Counted from the first letter of the stretch, positions 33,080-44,009 are shown. The stretch is DNA of 64,000 bases from Gautieria morchelliformis (GCA_015179125.1 WHVA01000261.1:88400-152399); one strand, 5' to 3'. Numbers and translations are program-made. The notes: generated by a model not told the origin, from the letters alone.

Positions 33080-35625
33080 TCACCCCCCTCTAGCGTGCTG
33101 CGTCCTCGAAGCACGGGACACGAGGGATTGAAATGCCAGTGAGCGGATTCGGCGAGGGGCACCAGGGTGTGTCCTATAGAACTCGCGGAGTTTGTCTGGA
33201 GCAGAGACATCTTGCTCTGGGACCCACGAATTCTCCTCATACCCATACCCTTCCCATTTCACAAGGAATTGGAGTCGTCCTCGCACAAACCGGCTGTCCA
33301 GGATCCATTCCACCACATAGTGCTCTTCCCCATCTACAATTTCTGGTGGAGGTGGCAGATGAGCCTTCCGACCTGGAATTGGGTCCTCAAGAGTAGGGAG
33401 TAACTTCACCACGTTGAAGACGGGGTGGAGGCGGGACATGGACATCGGAAGTTGGAGGCGGTATGCATTCCGTCCAACCCTCCACATCACTGAAGGGCCC
33501 AAGGTAGCGGTGGGCAAGCTTCTGCGAAGTGCGCGTGGTGCGGATGTCACTTGCATCTAGATACACTTTGTCTCCGACTTGGTACTCTGGGGCAGGAACC
33601 CGGTGTTGGTTGTAGTACCTTGCCATGTCATCCTTGGCCTTCACAAGGGCCGACTTGGCTTCCGAAAGGTGGAGTCCATGCGGTCTCGGAACTCATTGAC
33701 TGTCTTGAGTCGGGACTCTGCCTGGCATGGCTCGAAGCCCATCCACGGGTGTCTTCCGGAGTCAAGCATGAAGGGAGTCTGTTGTGTGGTGGAATGTACA
33801 TGGTTGTTGTATTGGAATTCCGCCAGTGGAAGTAACTCATCCCAGTCATCCTGCCTCTCATTGACAAAGAGGCGGAGATATTGCTCCAACTCCTGATTGA
33901 CCCCTTCCGTCTGTCCGTCGCCCTGCGGATGGTATGCTGTGGTGGTAGCCAGCTTTATGCCAAGCAGGCGGTAGAGTTCCTGAGTCAGTTCCGCGACAAA
34001 CTGCGGACCACGGTCGGAAACGACTTGCTTCGGGAGCCCATGCAACTTCCAGACATGGGCAAGGAACAGGCGGGCCGCTCCGAGGGCTGTGATCGTCGTG
34101 TGCATTGGAATGAAGTGGGACACCTTGCTTACCGAGTCCACGATGTTCATGATCGCGTCGTAGCCATGAGACTCTGGGAGTTCAATGATGAAGTTGACAC
34201 TGATGGTGTCCCAGCGGGATTCTGGAATCGGGAGTGGAACAAGTTCTCCGACGGGCGGATGTCGTTGCGCTTTGGTTCGGAGACAAAGGTCACATGTCTT
34301 TACGTACTGTCCAATGTAGCGGGACATCTGAGGCCACCAGTAGTTCCGAGCCACTAACTCCAGCGTCTTCCACCTGCCAGCATGCCCAGCGACCCGTGTG
34401 TCATGGTGCTGGGACACGATGCGGCGGCGGAGGCCCGCCCCACTTGGAACATAGACCTTGCCTCTGAAGTGGAGCAGCCCATCACGTTCCAACCATTCCG
34501 CTGCCCGTACAGACCGTGAGTGCCCTTTCCAAAGTTCCTCCACCGCCTTCACCACCGACTCCTCCTTCTCTCCATTCCGGTACTGCCTCCGGATGTCCCG
34601 GAGCATTTCCGCTTCCGCCCCAACTGCAGTCACTCCTTCGAGGGCACGGATTGCAAAGAGACTTGGGCGGAGTAGTGTCATATCAGCGTTGTCTCCACTT
34701 CCGCTTCCATGATCCGCACGGCGGGATAGGGCATCGGGATTGCCCATGGTGCGGCTGGGGCGGTGGTGGAGCATGAAGTCAAACCGGGACAGGTGTAGGG
34801 ACCACCGTGCTTGTCGTCGGTTCAACTTCTTAGATGTGCAGAAATACTCGAGGTTCTTGTGGTCTGTCCAGATCTCAAATGGGCATAGAGCACCCTCGAG
34901 GAAGTGTCGCCACTCCTCCAGCGCTTGGATGATTGCCAGCATCTCCTTGTCGTGGATCTCATAGTTCCGCTCGACCGGACTAAGGCTTTTAGAGAAAAAG
35001 GCAATCGGATGCCACCCCCCACCATCTTCCGATGACTGTTGCGACAAGACCGCTCCAGTAGCTGTGTCGGAAGAATCCGCCTTGACTCGATAAGGGCGAG
35101 AGTCGTCAGGAAAGATCAGGACCATGGCAGAAGTGATCAGCTCCTTGAGTTTGTCAAAGGAGGCCTGTTCCGGCTCTCCCCACCGCCACCCCACCTCCTT
35201 CTTGGTGAGGTCGAAGAGGGCATAGGCGTGGCAGGAGAAGTCCTTGATGAACCGCCGGTAGAAATTGACAAACCCAATGAAGGACTGGACCTCCTTCTTG
35301 TTCCGCGGCACGGGCCAATCTGATACACCGGAAGCTTTGACTGGGTCCATTTCCACCTTTCCTTCCGACACAATCACCCCAAGATACTCTATCTGTGTCC
35401 GCTCAAATTCGCACTTTTCCGGCTTGAGACAGGTTGTACTCCCGGAGCCGTTCCAGCACTCTCCGCACGACTTCCCGATGTTCGGACATTGTTTTTGTGA
35501 AGATGAGGATGTAGAGCACAGGAATTTTAGGCAGTAGGTATGGACTTGTTGCTCAAAAGAATAGACTAGAAATTAATTCACTCTCTCAGTGAATTTAGTT
35601 GTCACTATAAATATATTATACACTA

Positions 35626-35659
35626 CCTAGAAATTAATTCACTACAGAGAATTTCTAGG
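35626..35659. repeat. Hairpin CCTAGAAATT / AATTTCTAGG
   Basis: Perfect 10-bp inverted repeat, 14-base loop, inside the 496-bp insert. Confidence 0.8.
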
Positions 35660-35695
35660 TCAATAAATCGAAAGAACACTAGACTAATTTACTTG

Positions 35696-35730
35696 CCTCT
35701 CTCAGTGAATTTAGTTGTCACTGAGAGAGG
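35696..35730. repeat. Hairpin CCTCTCTCAGTGA / TCACTGAGAGAGG
   Basis: Perfect 13-bp inverted repeat with a 9-base loop. The loop plus one arm (CTCTCTCAGTGAATTTAG) also occurs upstream at 35581-35597, so the insert is internally repetitive. Confidence 0.85.
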
Positions 35731-37495
35731 GGGAAATCTGTCTCACTGTGCATGTACTACTACCCGGCCCTTTAGTGCCCAATAGCTCGCGCGTCGAAGT
35801 CATTTCAGACTCCGCTGGGTGCAGCCGCTTGTGAATGTAGAAATAACAAAATGAAATGGAGAGGTAGGGAGTGACTGGAAAACTTCGAAAATAATCAGAG
35901 AAATGGATGCATGGTACAAGAACAATGTGAGAAGAGATTGAAAAAACCATACAACAAATTGAATATATTATGCTTGATTTTGGTGCAGGAGCATAAATGC
36001 ACCCAACAGAGGATGTCATCGAGGTAGACGCAGACAACCCCTTCTGCTATCATGTCACGGAAGATGTCATTCATCATCGTCTGGAATGTGGCAGGACTGT
36101 TGGTGAGGCCAAAGAACATGACCTGTGACTCAAAGAGTCCTCGGTTGGTGCGGAATGCGGCCTTCCACTCGTCCCCCTCCCGGATCCGAACATGATTGAA
36201 GCCCCAGTGGACATCCAGCTTAGTGAAGTACCTTGCCCCACGGAGTTGTGTGATCAGTTTGGAAATGAGTGGAATGGGGTACCAGTTCTTGATCGTGATC
36301 GCATTCAAGGCCTGGTAATCCTGCACAAGTCTGAGCGAGCCGTCCTTCTTCTTGATGAAGAACACCAGAGATACCATGGGTGACTTGGAGGGGCGGATCC
36401 TCCCTGTACGGAGGTTTTCCGCAAGGAATGCATCGAGCTCTACCTGCTCCTTGGGTGACAGCAGGTAGACCTTGCAGTTGGTGGGCTTTGACCCAGGCTC
36501 CAACTCGATGGCATGGTCCCAAAGCTTTCGCGGAGGCAGGGCATCAAATGACTCCTTGGGAAAGACGTCCTCGAACTCCCGCAGGTACTCCGGAATTTCC
36601 ACCGCCGCTTTATCATGCTTCTTGGGGGCTTCAGCAAGGCGCTGCGAAATGTTTCCGGTGGCGCGGATGTGTTCCGCTTCCAGTGGAAGGTTTACGTACA
36701 CCAAGCGCTCCCTCTCCGCCAGAGTCTCTTCCAGGCTGAGTCAGATGACGTCTGAGTCGGAATTGGAATTGGAATTGGAAATGGGATCCGGTTCAAATTC
36801 CGCTTCTGAGTCTTCTTCTGCAAGCAGTGGATGGGGGCCAGAACGACATGTCTGTATGAGCCATTCGGTCTTCCGCTGCTCCTGGCACTCCTTCCGCACT
36901 TCCGACCGGCACATGTGACACTTGGCTGGGCATCTACTCATCAGTATCTTCCGAGTCTGCCAATTGATCTCAGGGTTGTGCTCCTGAAGCCAGGTAAACC
37001 CGAGGATGATGTCTTGCTTCCCCAGGCTGGTGACTGCAAAGGAAGTGCGTTCTGTGTGTCCGTCGTAGTGGAGAATTGTGTCTACTATCTCTGTGATGGA
37101 CCCTGACTCGTTGGGGCTTCCATCCACATTGAACACCGGGATTGCACGTTGCAACTTCCGTGTAGTCAGTCGGTTCCGTTCCGCATAGTCCCGGTCCATA
37201 AACTGACCAGTGGCCCCGCAATCGACAAGGGCGGGTCCGGATTTGACTTCCGCTGTATCTGTCATCTGGATCTCCACCTTAATGACTAGTGACTTGGGGC
37301 CCGGGGTGGCAGCAACAACATAGCGCTTCGGGAGGCGTCTCTCCCAAGGGCGGATGTGAGATGGATGGGGTGTCGGATTTGGCTTTTGTGTGACTTTATC
37401 CGGTGGGTCTGTACGAAGTGAGGGGAGTGGGGGCTTTTCATTCTCTACTTCAAGACAGGCAAACCGGTTATGTACAGGCAGCAGGGGCACACATC

Positions 37496-39139
37496 TCACC
37501 CGCTGCGTGTCACAAAATCCGATGCATCTTCCACTTCCGATGCACCATGTTCCGCATTTTCGGAAATTCCTTCCGCAGTGGGCACTCCGCTTATGTCCGC
37601 GAGTGCGAGGAACTCTGGAAGGAGCTCAAGTTTCTCCTCCGTGGTCATAAGCCAGATGTCGAAGGCTTGGGGGCACTCGTGGGCATAGTGGCCTGGTTGT
37701 CGGCATCGGAAACCGGTGATGGTTCCGTGGCCTTTTCCGTGCATGCGGTCAACATCCATTGGGGCAGGGCCACTCTTAGAGGGAGGGGGGCTAGGGTTCC
37801 TAATAGGAGCAGGCGGAGCAACCGTCGGAAACATTTTCCGTGGGGGAACGAATGCACTTCCGGGTTTTGGCACAGGTGGAGTAGGACGAGCGGAACTGCG
37901 TGTCATGTTCCGGTTTGTCTCCACGAAGGCCTCATTTGCTTCCCTGTTTCGGGACACCCTCCGCGCCGCTTGGTACCACCCTTCCGGGTCATCGAAATCC
38001 GGAGCTCCATCCCCAAGCAGCGCAACTTGGTTCTGGAGTGTCGGATCAAGCCCTCATCGGAATTTGATGACGATCGTCTTGTCGTCGTCATACTCCGCAA
38101 GGTCGTTGAGCTCCTGGAAGCGGTCGATGTAGTCATCGACTGGATCCTTGGCCTGGTACCAGCTGGTCCAATCGAGCTTCGTAAGGGCTGTTAGCTGCTC
38201 ATTTTTTGGGCAGAACTGGTCAGAAAATGTTTTCTCGAAGGCGTCTGTAAGGGCAACCCTGGCTAGTTGTGGAGATCACACTACCACACAACTGACAAGG
38301 GGAAATCCAAAGTCTGTATAAATGAACAGAGCATACAAGAGAGGGGATTCTCACCTGACAAGGGGAAATCCAAAGAGAAAAGTCTAAGGACCCCCAATGT
38401 CAGCGAGCCCGTATTATACTACGCTGCGCAGCCAGGGACAATGCTTGGCACCCGCCATCAACCCTGCACCTCCCTGACCCTTGATCGACCCTTGATGTCA
38501 CCTATTACGCGAGTCGCTTGATTTCCGACACTGTTCCGAGGGTGGAACTCGGAAATTGGAGTGGAACTGGGAAGGCGAACAGAACTGGTGGAAGTTCTCC
38601 CAGAAGCGGAATCATTTCCGAGAGCGGAGGCGGAGATGGAATCGGAATCGGAAGCGGAGTCGGAAATGGAGTCGGAACTGGAAATGGAAAACAGGGTGTC
38701 CCCTGACAGCGTCCCAGTCTCGGAAGTAGTTCCCCTTGCCCTTTGCTTCATGTCAGATCACCTTGTTTGCAAAACAGGCTGCGCGGTCCGACTTGAAAAA
38801 GGACAATGCCCAGTGAATCCGAGCCTGGTCGTTCGGAAAGAGGTCTCCGACAATTGCGAAGTAGATGCTACATGTGTTGAAGAATGCGCGTCCGTTCTCC
38901 TGATCTCCGTCAAAGTCCGCCGGAGTTGCGGGTTTGACCTTTGCCAACTTCGCAGACATCCTCTCTTCCGCTAGTTCCACTTTTCCGAAATCCGGCTCAT
39001 CCAACATTGCATTTCCACCATTTTGTGGAATATCTAACTTAGCCAAAATCGTTTGCAAGGCTGTTTCAATCGCGTCGGTCTTCATCCGGTTCCGTGTCAA
39101 TTCCTCCTCCATATTCCGAAGACGATCGTCCGGATCCAT
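37496..39139 (-). pseudogene. G1-old gag, broken by a solo LTR
   Basis: From MDPDDRLRNMEEE (39139; the upstream ATG of the young copy is ATC here). It reads through KPATPADFDGDQENGRAFF to FANKVI and a TGA at 38753-38755 where the young copy has CGA. The solo LTR 38246-38708 follows, then the rest of the capsid region and the zinc knuckle. There the first Cys is replaced by Gly (GFRCRQPGHYAHEC versus CFRCRQPGHYAREC in the young copy). Confidence 0.9.
38246..38708 (-). mobile_element. G1 solo LTR nested in G1-old gag
   Basis: 463 bp, TGTAAGGG to CCCTGACA, flanked by GCGTC (38241-38245, 38709-38713); the young gag reads uninterrupted here. Slightly shorter than other G1 LTRs because a piece of the TCCGACTCC-type repeat is missing. 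Confidence 0.93.
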
Positions 39140-39326
39140 GTCAGAAGGAGAAATATGGGACGGGATTTCCGGGGTTGGGAGCTCGACGTAAGAAGAGGGA
39201 TTGTCGTATGCCGTGTGCGCGGAAGAGGTTGTGATCTCCGAGTCGCTGTCTCCGATTCCGAACGCACCTATGGCGAATGCAACACGCAGTACGACCGCCG
39301 GTCCTCTAGGGAAGAGACTTTTCTGC

Positions 39327-39804
39327 TGTAAGGGCAACCCTGGCTAGTTGTGGAGATCACACTACCACACAACTGACAAGGGGAAATCCAAAGAATGTAT
39401 AAATGAACAGAGTATACAAGAGAGGGGATTCTCACCTGACAAGGGGAAATCCAAAGAGAAAGGTCTAAGGACCCCCAATGTCAGCGAGCCCGTATTATAC
39501 TACACTGCGCAGCAAGGGACAACACTTGGCACCTGCCATCAGCCCTGCATCCCCCTGACCTCCCTGACCCTTGATCGACCCTTGATGCCACCCATTACGT
39601 GAGTCGCTTGATTTCCGACACTGTTCCGAGAGTGGAAGTCGGAAATTGGAGTGGAACTGGCAAGGCAAACAGAACTGGTGGAAGTTCTCCCAGGAGCGGA
39701 ATCATTTCCGAAAGCGGAGGCGGAGATGGAATCGGAACCGGAAGCGGAGTCGGAACTGGGTGTGGTGTCAGAACTGGAAATGGAAAACAGGGTGTCCCCT
39801 GACA
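39327..39804 (-). repeat. G1-old 5' LTR
   Basis: 478 bp, preceded on + (that is, followed in sense) by AGACTTTTCTGC, the putative self-priming site seen also in the young copy. Confidence 0.92.
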
Positions 39805-39809
39805 CAATC

Positions 39810-40141
39810 CCCTAGCTACTGCTGCCTCCGGACCACCGTACTTCCGAGTCCAGACACTCTAGTCGGCCCATGTGTTCCCCCCTCCACTCTTCGCGCCGCA
39901 GCACACCTAGTAGCTAGTTAAATAGTCCAACATGTGTATACAGTCTCTAGTTAATCAGTACTCATTTATCTTGGAAGTTATTGAACACCTCACTATGCAT
40001 ATACTGTGTAACTGCTGTTCGAGATACACACATACGGTGTATACTCGACCCCTCTATTTTCTACTTGATTTGACTTCTATTCGACGTCTGAATTATATTG
40101 CTACCTACGCTCATCGTCAACAAACTCTTAATCCTTCTACA
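39810..40141 (+). repeat. Copia 3' LTR, second part
   Basis: Continues 32590 after the duplicated CAATC. Ends CCTTCTACA, then GTTAC and the resumed G2 RT. Confidence 0.92.
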
Positions 40142-40945
40142 GTTACAGTCCCCCATCTGTATCACCTGCCTCCTGAAGGTGCCAAGGATCGTGGCAAAGG
40201 CAGTCTTTGCTACGTGATCCGGATGGATCTGGATCTGCTCGTATGCTTCTGACATATCGAGTTTTGTTCGATACCGACAGCGAGCCATGTCGCTGCAGAT
40301 GATATCCTGATCCGGGAAGGGCGTGACATCCTTCACCGTGTTCTCGTTCTGCTGGCGCAGATCGAAGATGGTTCACAATGTACCGTTCTTCTTTGGCACA
40401 CACAGCATGGGCACGGCCTGCTGCACGACTGCCAGAATCCACCACTTTGCAGTGATGTATCGTTCTATCTTAGCCAACAGTTCCTCTCGGAAGTGTTTGG
40501 GGCATTTCGGTAGTCAATACTGCATGTGCTTGTTGGGATCGATGAGGTTGATCTCATGGTTGATCTCCCGTAGTGGCAGGAGTTCTAATGGAATTCCACT
40601 GACTAAGTCAGTGATTCGTTCCATCCATTCCTCGCGGAGGCGAGGAAGGTCATCATCTGTGAGGATGATGGTGGTGGTTGGCTTAGAAGCCATTAGGCGC
40701 TGTGGGCGTCTATCAGGTCCCATGGCGCGCGGAACCACTTTCCTCTTCCCCATCGCTTTCACCGTTAGGTGAGAGCGCCTCTCCCTATGGTTGTAGGGTG
40801 AGTTCGAGGATGAGTCGTCCCGCGACTCGTCCTCCTGGCTTCAATGAGCCAGGTTAGGCTTCGGTGCCTGGGTGATCCTGCTCACCCGTGGCCCCTTGTC
40901 CTTGCTTATCGATCTGTCCTCATCGAACGAGGCCTTTCCCATGGG
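40142..40945 (-). pseudogene. G2 pol, 5' part (start of reverse transcriptase)
   Basis: Minus-strand pieces RPQRLMASKPTTTIILTD, EINHEINLIDPNKH and the RT finger/palm region NTVKDVTPFPDQDIICSDMA and YRTKLDMSEAYEQIQIHPDH (first catalytic Asp in KLDM), ending RRQVIQMGDCN at the Copia border. Frame changes near 40340-40500 break it. Continues at 27026. Confidence 0.82.
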
Positions 40946-40947
40946 GA

Positions 40948-42789
40948 TCACTTCGTTCCCTTGCGGATCATCCCTGGGCTTGAGAAGTCCAGGGTTATGC
41001 CGAATCTCCTTAGGAACAGTGTCCCTAAGATAGCATCGTAATATTCGACGTTCGCTACGTCGAAATATTCATCGTATGTCTCACGACCAAATTTGATGAT
41101 CGTGTTCGTTCCATAGTTGATCGTGGAACGGCTGCCTATGCAGGCTAGCTGCAGCGCGATTGGCTGCTCCAGGGAGAATGTCTTCATCCCTGTAGCTCGC
41201 GTGAATTCAGGGGATAGCAGTACCCCTTCGCTGCCGCTATCTAGCAGGCAGTGGGCTTTTACGCCGTTTATTTCCCAGTACCCCGATAGGGTACGGTTCT
41301 CACTGCGCGGGCGCGTTGGCCGCGTCCTGTGTTTGCTTCGGTGGTGATACACCGGCTTGGCCGCCTTGTCTGGCGTGACCGACGTGCATGCCGCCATGAC
41401 TTTCGTGGCGGTTTCGTCCTCCGGTGCGAATCTGATCGGGCTGGACCTGTAGGTGGTGTCTTCCACCTCCTCGTCCCATTCATAGTATTGGGACGGCACG
41501 GGGTCCCACTCTTCAGCGGGCGCGTCTCCGTTATCCTGAGTGTCGTTGGGTTGGGGATCACCCTCCCCCTCTTCATCAATCTGTTGAAGAGAGTTTTGAT
41601 CGGGATCCGTCTCCGGATCCTCGGCTTCACCGTCGTGCCTCACGGCCGCTGTCCTTATACCGGACCTAAGTCGGGGGCATTCTGCCTTCTTGTGGCCAGG
41701 TTGGCCGCATTCAAAGCATGTGGTGTTGCTTTGGCTGCCGCTGGGCCTGTCGTTGGGCCGGCCCGACGTTTTCGTCGGTGGGGCAGGTTGCGGGGACGAT
41801 CCTGATGCTTGAGGCTGTTTAGCTTCAGCCAGGCATCCAGCTTGTGCTGGGCATGGGGGCGGCAGCCGTTGTCCTGTTCCGCTTCTTGAGAACAGGCTGG
41901 GCCTTTTCAGGCCTGTTTGTGTCAACAGCTTGCTCCCTGTGAGCCGGGCAGTGCTTGCCGTTGCTGCTGCGCTTTCTGCGCGGCGCATCCCCATGTTGTA
42001 TCGGGACGCCTCCTCAATCATCCAGGCCATCTCGAAGAGTTGCTCTATTGAGCTGCTCTCGGCATTATAGCCCTTTTTGAGGACTTCGTTGCGCAGCGTT
42101 TTGCGCAGCGCCGACACGAACCATCTCCGGAACATGTAATCGTCTGGTGGCTGTATCATACGTGCCACGTATTTCATGAGCTCGTTCAGCATTTCCTGAA
42201 CGGTTTTCATGCCCTGCATGACCGCGTCGAATTTATTCGATGTGTGATGGTATGTCAGTGTGTGCAGGAACCTTTTTTGAAGGCCTTGCATCACAGTTTC
42301 CAGCGTCCAGCTGCGGACCTGGCAATCGAAGTGTTCTACGTTTCGAAGGAACCACTCATGGGCTTCGCCGGTGAGGCGAGTGCCCACGTAGCCGACCTGC
42401 ATGTCTATGCTGGTTGGCCCTAGGAGGCAATTCATTTTCAGCCATCGTAGGATGGCTGCCACGAAGATTTCAAACTCTTCGAGGTCAGATCCCCCGGCAT
42501 ATGGCTCGGGGTGAGCCAATTTCACACCGGCTTTCGCTAGCACAGACTTCTCCGGGTTTGTGTCCGCAGCGTTGGGGCCATGGATCGCTCGCATGGCTGT
42601 GACGCCATGTGGGGCAGGCTGTTGTACTGTTGTATGCCCTGACGGGCCCCGGGCTCGGGATCGGGAGCATTTTGTGCTCTCGGTTCCGGGGGCGTTTTGT
42701 GCCTGGTGTCCCCGGTCAGTCCCACGTTGCGGATATGCAGCCTGCTGTTGTAGGCTGCGCGCGCCTGCCGTGCGTCCTGTACGGCTCAT
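40948..42789 (-). CDS. G2 Gag-protease (ORF2)
   Basis: 613 codons, ATG at 42789 (MSRTGRTAGARSLQQQ). Retrotransposon gag region around residues 110-270 (LTGEAHEWFLRNVEHFD, RSWTLETVMQGLQKRFL). Zinc knuckle CFECGQPGHKKAEC near residue 365; an acidic linker; then a retropepsin motif HCLLDSGSEGVLLS near 530. Its ATG overlaps the ORF1 stop as ATGA, pointing to termination-reinitiation. Unlike pol it is open throughout, which is notable in a dead element. It ends near GTKxx at 40948, before RT, so pol needs a frameshift or another coupling. Confidence 0.88.
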   Translation of the reverse strand: MSRTGRTAGARSLQQQAAYPQRGTDRGHQAQNAPGTESTKCSRSRARGPSGHTTVQQPAPHGVTAMRAIHGPNAADTNPEKSVLAKAGVKLAHPEPYAGGSDLEEFEIFVAAILRWLKMNCLLGPTSIDMQVGYVGTRLTGEAHEWFLRNVEHFDCQVRSWTLETVMQGLQKRFLHTLTYHHTSNKFDAVMQGMKTVQEMLNELMKYVARMIQPPDDYMFRRWFVSALRKTLRNEVLKKGYNAESSSIEQLFEMAWMIEEASRYNMGMRRAESAAATASTARLTGSKLLTQTGLKRPSLFSRSGTGQRLPPPCPAQAGCLAEAKQPQASGSSPQPAPPTKTSGRPNDRPSGSQSNTTCFECGQPGHKKAECPRLRSGIRTAAVRHDGEAEDPETDPDQNSLQQIDEEGEGDPQPNDTQDNGDAPAEEWDPVPSQYYEWDEEVEDTTYRSSPIRFAPEDETATKVMAACTSVTPDKAAKPVYHHRSKHRTRPTRPRSENRTLSGYWEINGVKAHCLLDSGSEGVLLSPEFTRATGMKTFSLEQPIALQLACIGSRSTINYGTNTIIKFGRETYDEYFDVANVEYYDAILGTLFLRRFGITLDFSSPGMIRKGTK

Positions 42790-43871
42790 GTGAGCTGCTC
42801 GTCGGGCAGCTGAGTGGTGTGGCTGTGGGCCACTGTTTCTTCAGCGTTCTTCGCTAGTAGCTCGAGTGCCCGCGTGTGGCTGCGCGTGGCTGCGGCTTCT
42901 TTACGCTGCCAGTGTGCGACTTCGAGCTCTAAGCTCTCGGTCGTCATTTCAGAGTCAGGCTCTGAGGTGACCTGTTCCCTAACAATCTGTTGGATTGTCT
43001 TACGGCTGTCCATTGGGGCAGCCGGTTGCTCTTGAGGTTCATTCCTGAACCTTACGTCCTGTTCGACCGGGACGGCTGGCGGCGGCATTCGCTCCTTTCG
43101 GCGTGGGTCTTCCGCGTCGTGACTGCGTTCGTTGGCTGCGGACTGTTGCGAGCTCGGATGAGTTGTGTCGCGTTCCCCACGTAGGCGGAGTGCTTTCTGG
43201 ACGTCCTCCAGGGTGGCTGCATCTTCCAGCCTGATCTCCTTCGCCTGGTGGAGTTCCTTGCCGGTTGCCATTAGGGCGGCGGCGGCGTTGTCAAGCTGTG
43301 ATGCCAGCTGATCGTGCTTGTGGTGCGTCAGCATGCTTCGGTGCAGCGCAGCCTGCACCTGTTTGTTCAGGGCCTCTGCCGTCTCGTGGTCGATGGCGTG
43401 AGCCCTCGAGCTCTTGCGACTGGAGCTCGAGTATTCCGAGCCCTGACCATCATCTGGGGCTCGTCTTTTTTGCCCTCGTCCCCCTTCAGGGACGATCGTC
43501 ATCGCTCTACTTCGTGAGCGTCGGTTCGAGTCAAGGCTTTGTGCCCGCCTCGACGTTGTTGCTCTACCGTCTGACGACGGTGAGACTTCTCTGCCCTTTC
43601 CTTTGTCTCTGGGCAGAGAGGAATGGGGGGGCGGCGCCGGCTCATTGCCCGGCATCGTGTCTTCCTTGGCCACGCTCGACAAGACGTGGTCGGGGTTTTC
43701 CTCGTCCTCTACTGGGGGGACGAGGGTGGTGAGATCTACGATCTCTCCGTCTTCTATCGTCCTGGACTCTTGGTCCAGGGTAGCATCAGCCGTTGTGCTG
43801 CGGGGCTGCGCCTGGGGCGTGGACCTCGAGTTCGTCGCTCGTGTCCATCTTCGACTGTGTGGAATCATCAT
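42786..43871 (-). CDS. G2 ORF1, coiled-coil protein upstream of gag
   Basis: 361 codons, ATG at 43871 (MMIPHSRRWTRATNS). Low-complexity acidic and Ser-rich first half (DGEIVDLTTLVPPVEDEE, RDKGKGREVSPSSDGR), basic RRSRSRAM, then a predicted coiled coil (EALNKQVQAALHRSML, LDNAAAALMATGKELHQA) and a C-terminal helical part (ELEVAHWQRKEAAATRSH). The stop TGA overlaps the next ATG (ATGA). No known domain. Open over its full length. Confidence 0.75.
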   Translation of the reverse strand: MMIPHSRRWTRATNSRSTPQAQPRSTTADATLDQESRTIEDGEIVDLTTLVPPVEDEENPDHVLSSVAKEDTMPGNEPAPPPHSSLPRDKGKGREVSPSSDGRATTSRRAQSLDSNRRSRSRAMTIVPEGGRGQKRRAPDDGQGSEYSSSSRKSSRAHAIDHETAEALNKQVQAALHRSMLTHHKHDQLASQLDNAAAALMATGKELHQAKEIRLEDAATLEDVQKALRLRGERDTTHPSSQQSAANERSHDAEDPRRKERMPPPAVPVEQDVRFRNEPQEQPAAPMDSRKTIQQIVREQVTSEPDSEMTTESLELEVAHWQRKEAAATRSHTRALELLAKNAEETVAHSHTTQLPDEQLT

Positions 43872-44009
43872 GCTCGCAGCCGACAGTAGAGGGTCTACTG
43901 GAGGGTCTCAATGATGTTTAGTCGTCGACGCAGCGATCTTTTTCAAGATTGCTTCGAATCCACTATTGGTTGGTCACGTGGCGATCAACCGCAGGATAGT
44001 TCAAAAAGG

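Larger units (their letters stand above)
35513..36008. mobile_element. 496-bp insertion in G1-old reverse transcriptase
   Basis: Absent from the young G1 copy. Flanked by the 8-bp repeat GAGGATGT (35505-35512, 36009-36016), of which the young copy has one. An 8-bp duplication is typical of hAT elements, so a non-autonomous hAT is the first guess, but I cannot find matching terminal inverted repeats (ends AGAGCACAGG and GCACCCAACA). Noncoding; contains two perfect hairpins. Confidence 0.75.
33080..37499 (-). pseudogene. G1-old pol (protease to chromodomain), broken
   Basis: Protease VDCGATGQF near 37210, then a TGA at 36741-36743 (DVI|stop) where the young copy has CGA (DVIRLG). RT runs NLRTGRIRPSKSPM to CVYLDDIL, where the 496-bp insert (35513-36008) cuts it just after the active site. 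RT resumes with IVSEGKVEMDPVKASG, then RNase H (EIWTDHKNLEYF), integrase zinc finger (HHDTRVAGHAGRWK..CDLC) and core (SDRGPQFVAEL, GDGQTEGVNQELEQ). A frameshift follows near 33660 and again near 33490 before the chromodomain (HYVVEWILDSRFVRG..NSWVPEQD). Confidence 0.9.
32591..39804 (-). mobile_element. G1-old: decayed Ty3/Gypsy chromovirus inside the Copia 3' LTR
   Basis: LTRs 32591-33079 and 39327-39804, flanked by CAATC (32586-32590, 39805-39809). Same element as 55501-61735, and comparison with that open copy shows the lesions: two CGA-to-TGA stops, frameshifts, a 496-bp insert in RT and a G1 solo LTR in gag. The larger LTR divergence (489 versus 478 bp) fits an older insertion. Confidence 0.94.
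27027..40141 (+). mobile_element. Ty1/Copia element inserted in G2
   Basis: 5' LTR 27027-27716; 3' LTR split by G1-old into 32237-32590 and 39810-40141. Flanks ATTAC (27022-27026) and GTTAC (40142-40146), a 5-bp duplication with one change, and G2 reads through the junction (QMGDCN|APSTF). The element proper is about 5.9 kb with Copia order PR-IN-RT-RNase H. The polypurine tract GAAGGGGAG lies before the 3' LTR. One internal stop and frameshifts make it inactive. Confidence 0.94.

Noticed and set aside
35513-36008. Intron in G1-old pol
   Set aside because: No suitable splice ends, an 8-bp direct repeat at the borders, and absence from the young copy point to an insertion.
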